From Pseudoalteromonas sp. BSi20652 (lineage in GTDB: Bacteria > Pseudomonadota > Gammaproteobacteria > Enterobacterales > Alteromonadaceae), in NCBI RefSeq assembly GCF_000239855.1, contig NZ_BADT01000089.1, positions 1 to 52,462 of the forward strand: a stretch of DNA of 52,462 nucleotides, read 5' to 3'. Shown here piece after piece: positions 18,731-29,238 of this stretch. How positions within the stretch are numbered: the first letter of the stretch is position 1; each line of letters begins with the position of its first letter. The notes beneath the pieces are model-generated. The model saw nothing but the letters and a program-made list of their open reading frames with translations. It did no database searches and was not told the origin of the DNA. The position numbers were made by a program, and so were the translations under genes.

Positions 18731-19666
18731 ATGGCTGGTTATTTTTCAGTTTTATTGGTGCTATTAACCTTAGGCTCAGGCTTAATATGGTTAATAGATC
18801 ACTTAATGTATGCACCTAAAAGGCAAGAGCGCTTAGCGATAGCGCAAAGGTCTGCTGGAGCGCCGTTAGATGAAGAAACTGCGGCATTAATTGCACCAGA
18901 ACCAGTACTAACAGAAACAGCAAAGTCGATTTTTCCAATGATTGCTGCAATTACTATTTTTAGATCGTTTATTTTTGAACCATTTCAAATTCCATCAGGT
19001 TCAATGATGCCAACATTATTAGTGGGCGATTTTATTTTAGTGCAGAAGTATTCATATGGTATAAAAGATCCTGTTTGGCGTACTCAATTAGTTGAGATGG
19101 ACGAGCCTGAACGTGGTGATATTGTTGTTTTTAAGTTTCCTGGTAATGAAACAATTGACTACATTAAAAGAACAATAGGGTTACCCGGCGATAAAGTCGT
19201 ATACCGCGATAAGCACCTATATATTCAGCCAAAGTGTGCTGAAGGTGAATTAAGCCGCAGTAACCTACAATGTGGTGAGTACAACAAAATTGACATGGAA
19301 GTGAAAGATAGAGGCGAATTTATGCTAGAAGGCATGGAATCGGTTCGAATAAATGAATCGCTCACAGAAGATGGTCACGATATTTTAATTTACCCTGAGG
19401 TTCCAGAGAAAAAAGGTCGTTACTTTAGACAAGCTGGTACTCGCACCGATGAGTGGGTTGTACCCGCAGATCACTATTTTATGATGGGTGACAACCGAGA
19501 TAATAGTGAAGATGGTCGATTTTGGGGATTTGTACCAAAAGAAAACTTGGTGGGGAAAGCTGTCTTTATATGGATGAGTTTTGAATTTGAGAATGGCCCT
19601 GACGATATTTTACCAGGATGGGTTCCAACTGGTGTTCGCTTTGAACGCCTAGGTAATATTCAGTAA
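18731..19666 (+). CDS. lepB: Signal peptidase I LepB
   Basis: Inner-membrane serine protease that removes signal peptides from secreted proteins. An N-terminal membrane helix, a cytoplasmic loop, a second membrane segment and then the catalytic PSGSMMPTL serine motif (about 91-99) and the lysine in [14 protein letters not shown] are visible, followed by the GDNRDNS box. The 311-residue length compares with 324 in E. coli. Its ATG follows an AAGGAT ribosome binding site. It is transcribed just after lepA, as in E. coli. Confidence 0.96.
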   Translation: MAGYFSVLLVLLTLGSGLIWLIDHLMYAPKRQERLAIAQRSAGAPLDEETAALIAPEPVLTETAKSIFPMIAAITIFRSFIFEPFQIPSGSMMPTLLVGDFILVQKYSYGIKDPVWRTQLVEMDEPERGDIVVFKFPGNETIDYIKRTIGLPGDKVVYRDKHLYIQPKCAEGELSRSNLQCGEYNKIDMEVKDRGEFMLEGMESVRINESLTEDGHDILIYPEVPEKKGRYFRQAGTRTDEWVVPADHYFMMGDNRDNSEDGRFWGFVPKENLVGKAVFIWMSFEFENGPDDILPGWVPTGVRFERLGNIQ

Positions 19667-19668
19667 CA

Positions 19669-20345
19669 ATGAAAAAAATGTAACAGAGTTATACAACAAA
19701 ATCGGCTATGAATTTGCTGATCAAGGTTTACTTGAACAGGCAATGACGCACCGCAGCCACAAAGGTCAACATAATGAGCGTTTGGAGTTTTTAGGCGACT
19801 CAATTTTGAGCTTTGTGATTGCGAACGCACTTTATGCCAAATTTCCTAAAGCACGTGAAGGCGATTTAAGTCGCATGCGTTCTACACTTGTACGTGGTCA
19901 AACTCTTGCTGAGTTTGGACTTGAATTTGGTCTGGGTGATTATTTACGCTTGGGTCCGGGCGAGCTTAAAAGTGGCGGGTTTCGTCGCGAGTCAACGCTT
20001 GCCGATGCAGTAGAAGCAATTATTGGTGCTGCATTTTTAGATTCAGGAATTGACCGTTGCGGCGAGCTAATATTGGCGTGGTACGAATCACGCCTGGATG
20101 CTATTTCACCAGGGCTTAATCAAAAAGATCCGAAGACCCTGCTGCAAGAGCATCTACAAGGCCGTAAGTTGCCTTTACCTGGCTACACAGTTGTTGATAC
20201 ACAAGGTCAAGCGCACAATCAAACATTCACGGTTGAATGTATTGTTGATGGAATGGATAGCATAATTTCTGTTGGTAGCTCGCGCCGAAAAGCCGAACAA
20301 AAAGCTGCTGAAAAAGCATTGAAGATAATTAAAAATGAATCTTGA
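19669..20345 (+). CDS. rnc: Ribonuclease III Rnc, with frame break at its start
   Basis: Endonuclease cutting double-stranded RNA in rRNA and mRNA processing. The RNase III signature [13 protein letters not shown] and the C-terminal double-stranded RNA binding domain (about 125-200) are intact. The N-terminal helix expected for the family ([20 protein letters not shown]) is present in frame but has no usable in-frame start codon. The ATG at 19669 is followed by seven A and then stops at once (ATG AAA AAA ATG TAA). One extra A would restore [16 protein letters not shown], so this is either an assembly error in a homopolymer, transcriptional slippage or a real mutation. Without it, the first in-frame Met is at 19743, losing about 26 residues. 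Rnc overlaps era by 11 bases. Confidence 0.9.
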
Positions 20346-21267
20346 TACCCTAATAAAACATCGCGAAGGTGATGTAGATACGTTTTGTGGCATGGTCGCA
20401 ATTGTAGGACGTCCAAACGTTGGTAAATCAACTTTACTTAATGAAATTATTGAGCAAAAAGTAAGCATTACCTCACGCAAACCGCAAACAACACGCCATC
20501 GTATTATGGGTATTCATACCGAAGGTAAACACCAAGCGGTTTATATTGATACGCCAGGGCTTCATGTTGAAGAAAAACGAGCCATTAACCGCTTAATGAA
20601 CCGTGCCGCGTCTAGCTCTATTGGTGATGTTGAGCTTATTATTTTTGTAGTTGAGGGCACTCATTGGAATGCCGATGACGATATGGTACTAAATAAAGTA
20701 TCGCAAAGTGGTAAGCCGGTATTATTGGTTATTAATAAAATAGACCAAGTTAAAGACCGTGACCTTGTACTGCCTCATATGAAGTGGTTAGGTGATAAGT
20801 TTGATTTTGTTGCCATCATGCCAGTATCGGCAACGCAAGGTAAAAATGTTGATTTAATCAAAGCAGAAGTCACTAAACGCTTACCTCCTTGTGAATTTTA
20901 CTTTCCTGAAGATTATGTAACTGACCGTTCAATGCGCTTTATGGCAGCTGAAGTAATTCGTGAAAAGCTAATGCGTTTTATGGGTGAAGAACTACCGTAT
21001 TCTGTGACTGTTGAAATTGAGCAGTTTAAATGGCAAGACAACGGTATTTGGCACATCAATGGGTTAATTCTTGTTGAGCGCGAAACACAAAAACGCATGG
21101 TTATTGGTAATAAAGGCGAAAAGCTAAAAACCATTGGCCGTGAAGCTCGTAAAGACATAGAAGAAATGCTTGATAACAAAGTGTTTTTAGAGCTTTGGGT
21201 TAAAGTTAAGTCTGGTTGGGCTGATGATGAACGTGCCCTTAGAAGCCTAGGTTATGGTGAAGACTAA
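20335..21267 (+). CDS. era: Ribosome biogenesis GTPase Era
   Basis: GTPase needed for 16S rRNA maturation and 30S assembly. The P-loop GRPNVGKST (about 26-34), NKID motif, and C-terminal KH domain with [11 protein letters not shown] are clear. Its 310 residues exceed E. coli Era (301) mainly at the N-terminus. It overlaps the end of rnc, matching the rnc-era-recO order of E. coli. Confidence 0.96.
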   Translation: MNLDTLIKHREGDVDTFCGMVAIVGRPNVGKSTLLNEIIEQKVSITSRKPQTTRHRIMGIHTEGKHQAVYIDTPGLHVEEKRAINRLMNRAASSSIGDVELIIFVVEGTHWNADDDMVLNKVSQSGKPVLLVINKIDQVKDRDLVLPHMKWLGDKFDFVAIMPVSATQGKNVDLIKAEVTKRLPPCEFYFPEDYVTDRSMRFMAAEVIREKLMRFMGEELPYSVTVEIEQFKWQDNGIWHINGLILVERETQKRMVIGNKGEKLKTIGREARKDIEEMLDNKVFLELWVKVKSGWADDERALRSLGYGED

Positions 21268-21287
21268 ACGCATAAGCAGCATAGTTT

Positions 21288-21980
21288 ATGGATAGCGACT
21301 TCTACACTGCTTATTTGTTGCATCGACGTCCTTATAGTGACTCCCAAGTGATGCTCGATATGTTAGTAGAAGGCGTTGGTCAGCTAAGAATGCTGGCTCG
21401 AATTAGTGGTCGCCAGGCCACTAAACATAAAGCACAACTTCAGCCATTTCAGGCACTCCTTGTTAATTACAGCGGCAAGTACGATTTAAAATATATCAAT
21501 AGGTTTGAACTGCATGGTAACTCGCACTTTTTAAAGGGCGATGAGCTTTATTGTGGTTTTTATTTGAATGAGCTGACTAATAGGGTTGTTCCTGTTAATG
21601 AGCCAATTGAACAAGTATTTGAGCTATATAAATCTCATCTAGGAAATTTAAACAGCGGCGCTAATCTTCAAGCGGTACTTCGTTCTTATGAATTTCAATT
21701 ATTAGAACTACTCGGTTATGGTGTCGATTTTAATTTTGATGCCAGCGGTGAGCCAATAGATGAAAAGCAAACGTATAGTTATTTTTCTGAGGTTGGATTT
21801 TTAGTGCAAGAAGATACACGCTCTGGTTTTAGCGGTTTTCAGCTTAATGCGATAGCGAATCATGACTTTAGCCAAGCTGATGTGCTATATGTGGCAAAAC
21901 AATTAAGTCGATATTTATTAAAGCCTTTGTTAGGTAATAAGCCATTAAAAAGCCGCGAGTTATTTTTGGCTTCTCAATAA
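21288..21980 (+). CDS. recO: DNA repair protein RecO
   Basis: Recombination mediator that with RecR loads RecA on single-stranded DNA in the RecF pathway. An N-terminal OB-fold ([20 protein letters not shown]) is followed by a helical domain. The 230 residues agree with E. coli (242). It sits between era and pdxJ, as usual. Confidence 0.93.
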   Translation: MDSDFYTAYLLHRRPYSDSQVMLDMLVEGVGQLRMLARISGRQATKHKAQLQPFQALLVNYSGKYDLKYINRFELHGNSHFLKGDELYCGFYLNELTNRVVPVNEPIEQVFELYKSHLGNLNSGANLQAVLRSYEFQLLELLGYGVDFNFDASGEPIDEKQTYSYFSEVGFLVQEDTRSGFSGFQLNAIANHDFSQADVLYVAKQLSRYLLKPLLGNKPLKSRELFLASQ

Positions 21981-22002
21981 ACGTAATTTTACAGGTAAAA
22001 TA

Positions 22003-22734
22003 ATGAAAGATATTCTTTTGGGTGTAAACGTAGATCATATTGCAACGCTTCGCCAAGCGCGTGGAACTAACTACCCAGATCCAGCACATGCAGCAAGTGT
22101 TGCTGAGCACGCTGGTGCAGACGGCATAACGATTCACCTACGTGAAGACAGACGCCATATTCAAGATCGTGACGTTTATGTGATGGCTAAAACCATTCAA
22201 ACTCGTATGAACCTTGAAACAGCTGTTACTGATGAAATGATTGCAATTGCACTCGACATTAAGCCCGAATACGTATGCCTAGTACCTGAAAAACGTGAAG
22301 AATTAACAACAGAAGGCGGCTTAGATGTAGCGGGCAATATCGAAAAGATAAAAGCTGCCACTAAAACGTTAACCGACGCAGGGATTAAAGTATCGCTATT
22401 TATTGATGCAGACAAAGCACAATTAGATGCAGCAAAAACATGTGGTGCACCTTATGTAGAAATACACACGGGCGCGTACGCTGATGCAACAAATGATATT
22501 GATTTACAAAAAGAGCTTGAACATATTCGTCAAGGTGTTAAATACGCAGCGAGTTTAGGCTTAATTGTTAATGCAGGACATGGTCTTCATTATCATAACG
22601 TAAAACCAATTGCTGCTATGCCAGAAATTTATGAGCTTAATATTGGTCACGCTATTATTGCTCGTGCTTCTATTGATGGACTAGATAAAGCAGTTCGTGA
22701 TATGAAACGATTAATGATTGAAGCTAGAATCTAA
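22003..22734 (+). CDS. pdxJ: Pyridoxine 5'-phosphate synthase PdxJ
   Basis: Condenses 3-amino-1-hydroxyacetone 1-phosphate with deoxyxylulose 5-phosphate to give pyridoxine 5'-phosphate, the last committed step of the DXP-dependent vitamin B6 pathway. Family motifs include [19 protein letters not shown] near the N-terminus, HLREDRRHI and [10 protein letters not shown]. The 243 residues equal E. coli PdxJ. It ends the lepA-to-pdxJ run and is followed by a strong terminator. Confidence 0.96.
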   Translation: MKDILLGVNVDHIATLRQARGTNYPDPAHAASVAEHAGADGITIHLREDRRHIQDRDVYVMAKTIQTRMNLETAVTDEMIAIALDIKPEYVCLVPEKREELTTEGGLDVAGNIEKIKAATKTLTDAGIKVSLFIDADKAQLDAAKTCGAPYVEIHTGAYADATNDIDLQKELEHIRQGVKYAASLGLIVNAGHGLHYHNVKPIAAMPEIYELNIGHAIIARASIDGLDKAVRDMKRLMIEARI

Positions 22735-22767
22735 ATTTATAGCATAAATCAAATATCTTTAATTTTT

Positions 22768-22793
22768 AAGCGCGGTTTGTAACCGCGCTTTTT
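22768..22793 (+). terminator. Terminator after pdxJ
   Basis: A 10-bp stem AAGCGCGGTT / AACCGCGCTT with a TGT loop is followed by a T-run. It ends the pdxJ transcript and may also act in reverse on barA, which converges on it. Confidence 0.9.
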
Positions 22794-22848
22794 GTATTAA
22801 AAAGGTAAATAACAGTCATTGAAGCGACTTTACTTTTAGCGCAGTCAA

Positions 22849-25623
22849 CTACCTGTGTAGCTCAGTTACATTGGCATCTACCAGTAAATTTTTAAGCTCA
22901 TCTTGTAGCTCAAACAGCTCCGGCTCGATATTATCTAAAATGCAGTTACTTTTGAGTGATGTTTCTATTGTTTCAGCTAATGACTTAAGTTTTGGTACGC
23001 CTGTGTAACAGCATGCACCATGAAACTTATGAATAATACTAAGGACTTGCTGGCAATCTTTGTCATCAATAGCTTTAACGAGTAATTTTAGAGTCTCTGG
23101 CACGCTCAGTAATAGCATGTTGAGCATTTCTAAGGCTAATTCATTTTTACCGCCAGCCCGTTGCAGTGCTTGGGGCCAATCAATTCGACTGCTTTGAAAT
23201 GGAGCTGGGCTTTGTGGTATGTCTATTTTAGTTTTATCACGATTTATAGGTGTTTGCGGGCTATGGTCGCTAATAATTTGTTTAAGCATATCTTCATCAA
23301 TAGGTTTTGTTAAATAACCTTTAAAGCCATCTTTTAATAGCTGTTCTTTTTCGCTATGAAGGGCGTGTGCAGTTACAGCTATAATTGGTGTGTCCTCGTT
23401 AAGTGATGATTCCTGTATGAGTTTACAGGCCGTTATGCCGTCCATAATTGGCATTTGAATATCCATAAAAATCACATCGTATTTATGACTTTTACTCAAA
23501 CTGTATGCTTGTGAACCATTATGAGCGGTTTCTATTATTTCAATCTGTTCACTTAATAAAGTATGCAGAAGCTTTAAATTGGCGTCGTTATCATCAACTA
23601 CAAGTACTTTAAGTGGAAGTAATTGATGCTCATTTTGCTCAATATTATGTACAGGGTGGTCCAGTCTGTAAGGTGCAGCAAGTAGTTCACATAATTTACG
23701 ATGATTAAGCGGTTTACTTAAACATGCGTCAGCACCACTTCCTATAAACGCTTCACGCATATTATGCGAAACAGTATTTAGCATCAGGTATAAGTAGTCG
23801 GTAGATTCGCGAACTGATTTTATGTAGCCTTTTAATTGCTGCATGTCATCTACAGATGCCATGTGGCCTATTAAACAAATATCGTATTTAAAGTCATTAC
23901 TTTTAATGGCATCTAAAAAGCTGGTTTCGTTGAAGCATGCTGTAACATTGGTTTGCCATTGAGTTAATAGTGACAAAACAGCATGATGAGTATGTTCGTG
24001 AGGCTCTAAATACAAGATGCGTTTACCAATAAGTGATTTACTTGGTAAGTCGTTAGTAAATACATGGTTTGGTAAATTAAACACACTATTAAAGGTAAAG
24101 CACGTACCATTACCCGGTGCTGAATTTAGTGTTATGCGGCCATTCATAGCCTCTACTATATGCTTGGTAATAATAAGCCCTAAACCTGTCCCCCCAAATT
24201 TACGTGTAATACTTGAGTCGGCTTGGCCAAATGGAGTGAATAACGAATCTTGTTTATCCATTGGGATACCCACACCAGTATCAGTTACCGAAACCAGTAC
24301 TGAGGCACGTTCGTCATCTAGTAAGCGGAAACTAACATCTACCTTAATAGATCCTTTTTCGGTGAATTTAATCGCATTACTCAACAAGTTTATAAGTACT
24401 TGCTTAAATCGAGTGGGATCACCTGTTAAGTCATCAGGCACTTGATGATTAATATAAATAGATAACTCGAGTTGTTTATCGTGCGCACTTGGTGCGAGTA
24501 ATGTCATAACTTCATTCACTGAGTCACGTAATTGGAACTGTATAGATTCAAGCTCCATTGCGCCGGCTTCTAATTTAGAAAAATCTAAAATGTCACTAAT
24601 AATAGTCATTAAGCTGTTGGCCGACAGCATAATGGTATCGAGGTAGTCTTTTTGGTGTTTATTAAGTGGTGTTTTATACAATTGACGAGTAAAGCCCATT
24701 ACGCCATTTAAAGGTGTGCGAAGCTCGTGGCTCATTTTTGCTAAAAAATCAGACTTAACGCGATTAGCATCCTGTGCTTCTTTTTTAGCAAAAGAGAGCT
24801 GAATATTTTGCGTTTCGTATTGTTCGAGTGTTTCGCGGTAGTCGCTAGTTGCCTGATCAATATTTTTTTGCATTTCGTCTTTTTGCATCACCATTGTGTG
24901 AGCAATCGTATTTAAGCCTTCACGAAGTAACTCAAATTCACCTATCATGTTGTCGTTAAGCCCTGTACTTCTTTTTCCTTCAACAAGTTTGTCAGTTGCA
25001 AGTACTAACTTATTAAGCGGTATCATAAACATACGGCTTAACCTAAAAGCTAAAATAGCGGCAAGTACAAGAGATAAAATAATTACAACGCCAGTGACCA
25101 GTAATGCGCGCTGTTGGCCAATAATTGCTTCATCTTTATTTAGCTGCAAAATAACAGTGCCCAAAGGGCTTTGAAATGCAGGCGAATCCCATTTTGTATC
25201 ATAGGTTAAATGATTAATAATAGGCGTGAAAAATGTTATGAGATCCTCAGACTCTTGCACTTTAGTTGTGAGCAGGTTTTGTAATGACTCTTGGCTAATT
25301 AGTTTATTAAAAGAGCGATGATAATTGCTGGTCATTAAAAGTTGGTTATTAACATCAAATATGGCAATTGATTTAATTGCAGGGGAGTGTCTGTTATGCG
25401 TAAAACTAATTAAGCGATTGAGTAATTGTTTATTTTTATCAAGTAATGGCTGCTCAAGCGCAATAGCAAGGGGTTCTGAAATCGTTGTCCCTTGCTGATA
25501 TAAAATTTCATCAAGCTCAATGTAACGATTTATTGTAAAATACCCACCAAGCAACAATCCAATGATCACCGTTGGGATCAGGGTCAAGGTTAAAACAGAA
25601 TCGCGTAGGCCTAATTTGGTCAT
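22849..25623 (-). CDS. barA: Hybrid sensor histidine kinase BarA
   Basis: Membrane sensor of the BarA/UvrY (GacS/GacA) system, controlling Csr small RNAs and carbon metabolism. From this start it has 924 residues versus 918 in E. coli. Two membrane helices and a periplasmic loop come first, then a HAMP linker, HisKA domain with SHELRTPLNG, HATPase with NLLSNAIKFTE, a degenerate receiver, a second receiver with FMDIQMPIMDG (phospho-Asp) and a C-terminal HPt domain with IHKFHGACCYTG. I use the internal ATG at 25623 because E. coli BarA begins at this point (MTKLGLRDSVLTLTL); a GTG at 25677 is an alternative. It diverges from rlmD. Confidence 0.95.
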   Translation of the reverse strand: MTKLGLRDSVLTLTLIPTVIIGLLLGGYFTINRYIELDEILYQQGTTISEPLAIALEQPLLDKNKQLLNRLISFTHNRHSPAIKSIAIFDVNNQLLMTSNYHRSFNKLISQESLQNLLTTKVQESEDLITFFTPIINHLTYDTKWDSPAFQSPLGTVILQLNKDEAIIGQQRALLVTGVVIILSLVLAAILAFRLSRMFMIPLNKLVLATDKLVEGKRSTGLNDNMIGEFELLREGLNTIAHTMVMQKDEMQKNIDQATSDYRETLEQYETQNIQLSFAKKEAQDANRVKSDFLAKMSHELRTPLNGVMGFTRQLYKTPLNKHQKDYLDTIMLSANSLMTIISDILDFSKLEAGAMELESIQFQLRDSVNEVMTLLAPSAHDKQLELSIYINHQVPDDLTGDPTRFKQVLINLLSNAIKFTEKGSIKVDVSFRLLDDERASVLVSVTDTGVGIPMDKQDSLFTPFGQADSSITRKFGGTGLGLIITKHIVEAMNGRITLNSAPGNGTCFTFNSVFNLPNHVFTNDLPSKSLIGKRILYLEPHEHTHHAVLSLLTQWQTNVTACFNETSFLDAIKSNDFKYDICLIGHMASVDDMQQLKGYIKSVRESTDYLYLMLNTVSHNMREAFIGSGADACLSKPLNHRKLCELLAAPYRLDHPVHNIEQNEHQLLPLKVLVVDDNDANLKLLHTLLSEQIEIIETAHNGSQAYSLSKSHKYDVIFMDIQMPIMDGITACKLIQESSLNEDTPIIAVTAHALHSEKEQLLKDGFKGYLTKPIDEDMLKQIISDHSPQTPINRDKTKIDIPQSPAPFQSSRIDWPQALQRAGGKNELALEMLNMLLLSVPETLKLLVKAIDDKDCQQVLSIIHKFHGACCYTGVPKLKSLAETIETSLKSNCILDNIEPELFELQDELKNLLVDANVTELHR

Positions 25624-25746
25624 AATGGCAGCATTTTTATCATTATTAGTATCTTTTGAGTATATACGGTTCGACACCTATTCTCAAAATATCTACAACC
25701 GTCAAAAAGTAATTGTTTTAACCAATATTTATTTAAGGTATGCCAA

Positions 25747-27071
25747 ATGGCACAAATTTTTAAAGCGAAAAAAAACCACTACAACAAAAGTCAGTAGTGC
25801 TTGATATAACAACAATGGATCATCAAGGGCGTGGTATCGCAAAATATAACAATAAAGTATGTTTTGTCAGTGGCGCTTTACCTAATGAGCAGGTTAAAGT
25901 AACAATCGTTGATGATAAAGCTCGCTACAGTAGTGCAGTAACTCAGAAGGTTATTAAAGCAAGTGATATGCGCGTAGTTCCTTTTTGCGAGCACTACAAT
26001 CATTGCGGCGGGTGTCAATTACAACACTTAGATGCACGTCAACAAGTTGTTGAAAAACAGACAGCAGTTAATCAATTATTTGAAAAGTTTGCTAAACAAA
26101 ACAATCTAAATTGGCAAGACCCATTATTAAGTAAACCTAAACATTACAGACGAAGTGCTCGTATAGCGGTGATGTTTGACAAAGCAGCTAAAAAAATGAA
26201 GGTGGGTTACAGAGCAAGTGGTTCAAAAAATATTGTAAGTGTTACTAAGTGCGCCATATTAAGTGAAGCATATGCAGACGTATTTACGTTTTTTGATAAA
26301 GTGATTAATCAGCATAAAGCGCTGCACTGCATAAGCCATTTACAGTTATGCCAAGGTGATGAGCAAAATTTTGTTGTTATTCGCCATACAAAAGCAATAC
26401 CAGATGAGATTAAAGCGTTAGTAGTACAAGCCACTACAAATAATCATTATGTCGTTATATGGCAAGATGAAAGTGATGTTATTGATCACTCGCATAGAGC
26501 AATGCCGTTTTATTACCTTAAAGAATTTGATCTTAAATTTGAATTTGGTTTAGGTAACTTTATTCAAGTAAATGCACAAGTTAATGAGGCTATGCTAAAG
26601 CAAGCCGCAGATTGGCTTAACCTAAGTGGTGATGAAAATATATTAGATTTATTTTGTGGCATTGGTAATTTTTCACTCGTGCTGGCAAAACAAGCAAAAA
26701 CGGTAATTGGTGTTGAGGGAGTGGCTTCAGCGGTTGCAATGGCAGCTCAAAATGCGCAAACTAACTCTATTGATAATACGCAATTTCATTGTTTTGATTT
26801 AACGCAAAAAATTGAAAAAGCACAATGGTTTACTCATAATTTAGATGTGCTCGTACTTGATCCTTCACGCACTGGTGCAATGGCTGTATTAGAGCAATTA
26901 CCTTTAAAACAGTTTAAAACAATTTTATATGTTTCTTGCGACCCTGTTACCCTAGCCCGTGACAGCGCTATTATTTCGCAAGCAGGCTTTGAGCTTAATA
27001 AAATAGGGCTAATGAATATGTTTCCTCATACAGGGCATATCGAAACTATGGCGTTATTTCAACGGAGGTAG
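25747..27071 (+). CDS. rlmD: 23S rRNA m5U1939 methyltransferase RlmD, frame break near start
   Basis: Methylates U1939 of 23S rRNA using S-adenosylmethionine. The TRAM domain, the iron-sulfur cysteines (CEHYNHCGGCQLQH), the DLFCGIGNFS cofactor motif and the catalytic Cys in YVSCDP near the C-terminus are present. The ATG at 25747 has an AAGG ribosome binding site and begins MAQIFKAK, as in E. coli (MAQFYSAK). It then runs into eight A and shifts out of frame. One more A would give MAQIFKAKKKPLQQKSVVLD and place the first 32 residues in register with E. coli. Read literally, the frame opens only at a GTG at 25797 without a ribosome binding site. The same +1 A repairs rnc. Confidence 0.9.
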
Positions 27072-27079
27072 AACGCATT

Positions 27080-29236
27080 ATGGTAGCTACACGTCAATCG
27101 CATCAACAAGATGAAACAGGTGATTTTGCCGCGCGTCTTAAATCACTCGACCTTTCTACCGAAAGAGCCGAGTTATTAAATCAAGCGCAAGCGCTTTGTA
27201 TTAACTGCGATAGCCAAAGCCGACAAAATATGGCCATTGAAATGGTTGAGATTTTAGTTGAGTTAAATCTTGATGCTGAATCGCTAGCTACTGCGTATTT
27301 AACACCTTATTTTTTGAGTGATTTAGTATCGCTTGAAATTGTTGAGAAGCAGTTAGGTCATAATGTAGCGATGCTTTTAACGGGCGTTGCGCAAATGGCT
27401 ACCATTAGTACGTTGTCCCATCAAGGTAAAGGCACAGCGCAAGTCGATAATATTCGAAAAATGCTGCTAACCATGGTGGAAGACGTGCGCGCCGTGGTTA
27501 TCAAGTTAGCTGAGCAGGTGTGTCATTTACGCAATGTAAAAAATGCTGATGAAGAAGAACGGGTTATTGCAGCAAAAGAAACCGCTGATATTTTTGCTCC
27601 GTTGGCTAATCGATTAGGTATAGGACAATTAAAGTGGGAGCTTGAAGACTTATCGTTTAGATACCTTCACCCTGATAGATACAAAAGCATAGCTAAACAA
27701 CTCGACGATAAACGCTTAGCCCGAGAAGCTTACATGGAAAATATGGTTGAGCAGGTTAAAGATCGCCTAAAAGAAGCGGGTATTGAAGCGCAGGTGTATG
27801 GACGTCCCAAGCATATTTACAGTATCTACAAAAAAATGGCGCAAAAAAATTACGAGTTTGATCAGCTTTTTGATATTCGTGCAATGCGAGTTGTAGTTGA
27901 GCGTTTGCAAGATTGTTACGGCGCATTGGGAATTGTGCACACAAATTGGCGCCATCTTAATAAAGAGTTTGACGATTATGTAGCGACGCCAAAACAAAAT
28001 GGCTATCAGTCTATTCATACTGTGGTATTTGGTCCTGAAGGGAAAACGGTAGAAATACAAATTCGCACCAGCGACATGCATCAAGATGCAGAGTTGGGTG
28101 TGGCTGCCCATTGGATATATAAAGAAGGTGCATTACCAGGTCGTGGCTCAGGCTACGAGCAAAAAATCAGTTGGTTGCGTAAGTTACTTCAGTGGCAAGA
28201 AGAAGTGGTTGATGGTGGTGACCTGGCCGAAGAACTTAAAAACCAAGTAGTTGAAGACCGTGTTTATATATTTACCCCAAGCGGCGATATTATTGATTTA
28301 CCGCTAGGTGCAACACCGCTTGATTTTGCTTATTATATTCACTCAAACGTTGGGCATCGCTGTATTGGTGCAAAAGTATTTGGCAAAATAGTACCATTTA
28401 CGCACCAGCTTACAACAGGGGATCAAGTAGAAATACTCACCCAAAAGCAGCCTAATCCAAGTCGTGATTGGTTAAATCCGTCATTAGGGTACATTAAATC
28501 ATCACGTGCGAGAGCTAAAATACACCATTGGTTTAAACAACTCGACCGCGATAAAAACCTCAGTGCTGGTAAAGAAATTCTCGACAGCGAACTACAAAAA
28601 CTCAATTTAACATACAAAGATTTAGAGCCCGCCATAAAGCGCTTTAATTTTAAAGAGCTTGATGACCTGATGGTTGCGATTGGTGCTGGCGATGTGCGCT
28701 TAAATCAAATGCTTAATTTTGTGACCGACCGGACAGAAGATGAGCCGGTAATTCGTATTAAAGCCCCCAGCAAAGTAACCGGTGATAAAAACGGTATAGT
28801 GGTTGATGGCGTGGGTAGTTTAATGAGCCATGTAGCTAAGTGTTGTCGTCCAGTACCGGGTGATGAAATTATTGGTTATATAACACAAGGCCGTGGTATT
28901 GGTGTTCACAAGGATGATTGCGACTCTTTTAATAACTTAAAGACTCAACACCCAGAGCGCGTAATTTCGGTAAGTTGGTCTGATGACATTAATGGCTCGT
29001 ATGCATTGAGTATTAAAATTGAAGCAAGTGATAGATCAGGGTTAATACGCGATATTAGTTCAGTCCTAGCTAATGAAAAAGTAAATGTTTTAAACATGAA
29101 CGTAAATACGGTAGAAGCTAATCAGTTAGCAGTGTTTAACATGCAAATAGAAGTGCATGATTTATCTGGCACTAACCGTGTACTTTCAAAGTTACACCAA
29201 ATTGAAGGTGTTCACGATGCCAAGCGTAGCCATTAA
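27080..29236 (+). CDS. relA: GTP pyrophosphokinase RelA
   Basis: Ribosome-associated (p)ppGpp synthetase that triggers the stringent response on uncharged tRNA. The N-terminal HD domain is degenerate (no HD pair where the hydrolase active site would be), as in E. coli RelA. The synthetase domain (GRPKHIYSIYKKM to LGVAAHWIYKEG), TGS domain (VYIFTPSGDIIDLPLG) and C-terminal ACT/zinc-finger region (KCCRPVPGD) follow in order. Length 718 versus 744. It is closely linked to rlmD and mazG, as in related gammaproteobacteria. Confidence 0.96.
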   Translation: MVATRQSHQQDETGDFAARLKSLDLSTERAELLNQAQALCINCDSQSRQNMAIEMVEILVELNLDAESLATAYLTPYFLSDLVSLEIVEKQLGHNVAMLLTGVAQMATISTLSHQGKGTAQVDNIRKMLLTMVEDVRAVVIKLAEQVCHLRNVKNADEEERVIAAKETADIFAPLANRLGIGQLKWELEDLSFRYLHPDRYKSIAKQLDDKRLAREAYMENMVEQVKDRLKEAGIEAQVYGRPKHIYSIYKKMAQKNYEFDQLFDIRAMRVVVERLQDCYGALGIVHTNWRHLNKEFDDYVATPKQNGYQSIHTVVFGPEGKTVEIQIRTSDMHQDAELGVAAHWIYKEGALPGRGSGYEQKISWLRKLLQWQEEVVDGGDLAEELKNQVVEDRVYIFTPSGDIIDLPLGATPLDFAYYIHSNVGHRCIGAKVFGKIVPFTHQLTTGDQVEILTQKQPNPSRDWLNPSLGYIKSSRARAKIHHWFKQLDRDKNLSAGKEILDSELQKLNLTYKDLEPAIKRFNFKELDDLMVAIGAGDVRLNQMLNFVTDRTEDEPVIRIKAPSKVTGDKNGIVVDGVGSLMSHVAKCCRPVPGDEIIGYITQGRGIGVHKDDCDSFNNLKTQHPERVISVSWSDDINGSYALSIKIEASDRSGLIRDISSVLANEKVNVLNMNVNTVEANQLAVFNMQIEVHDLSGTNRVLSKLHQIEGVHDAKRSH

Positions 29237-29238
29237 AT

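Noticed and set aside
19669-20345. rnc as a true pseudogene
   Set aside because: All catalytic and RNA-binding parts are intact and one base repairs the start; a gene so conserved is more likely affected by an error or slippage.
25562-25804. An 80-residue gene between barA and rlmD
   Set aside because: It overlaps barA on the other strand and contains the first part of rlmD in the wrong frame; explained by the rlmD frame break.
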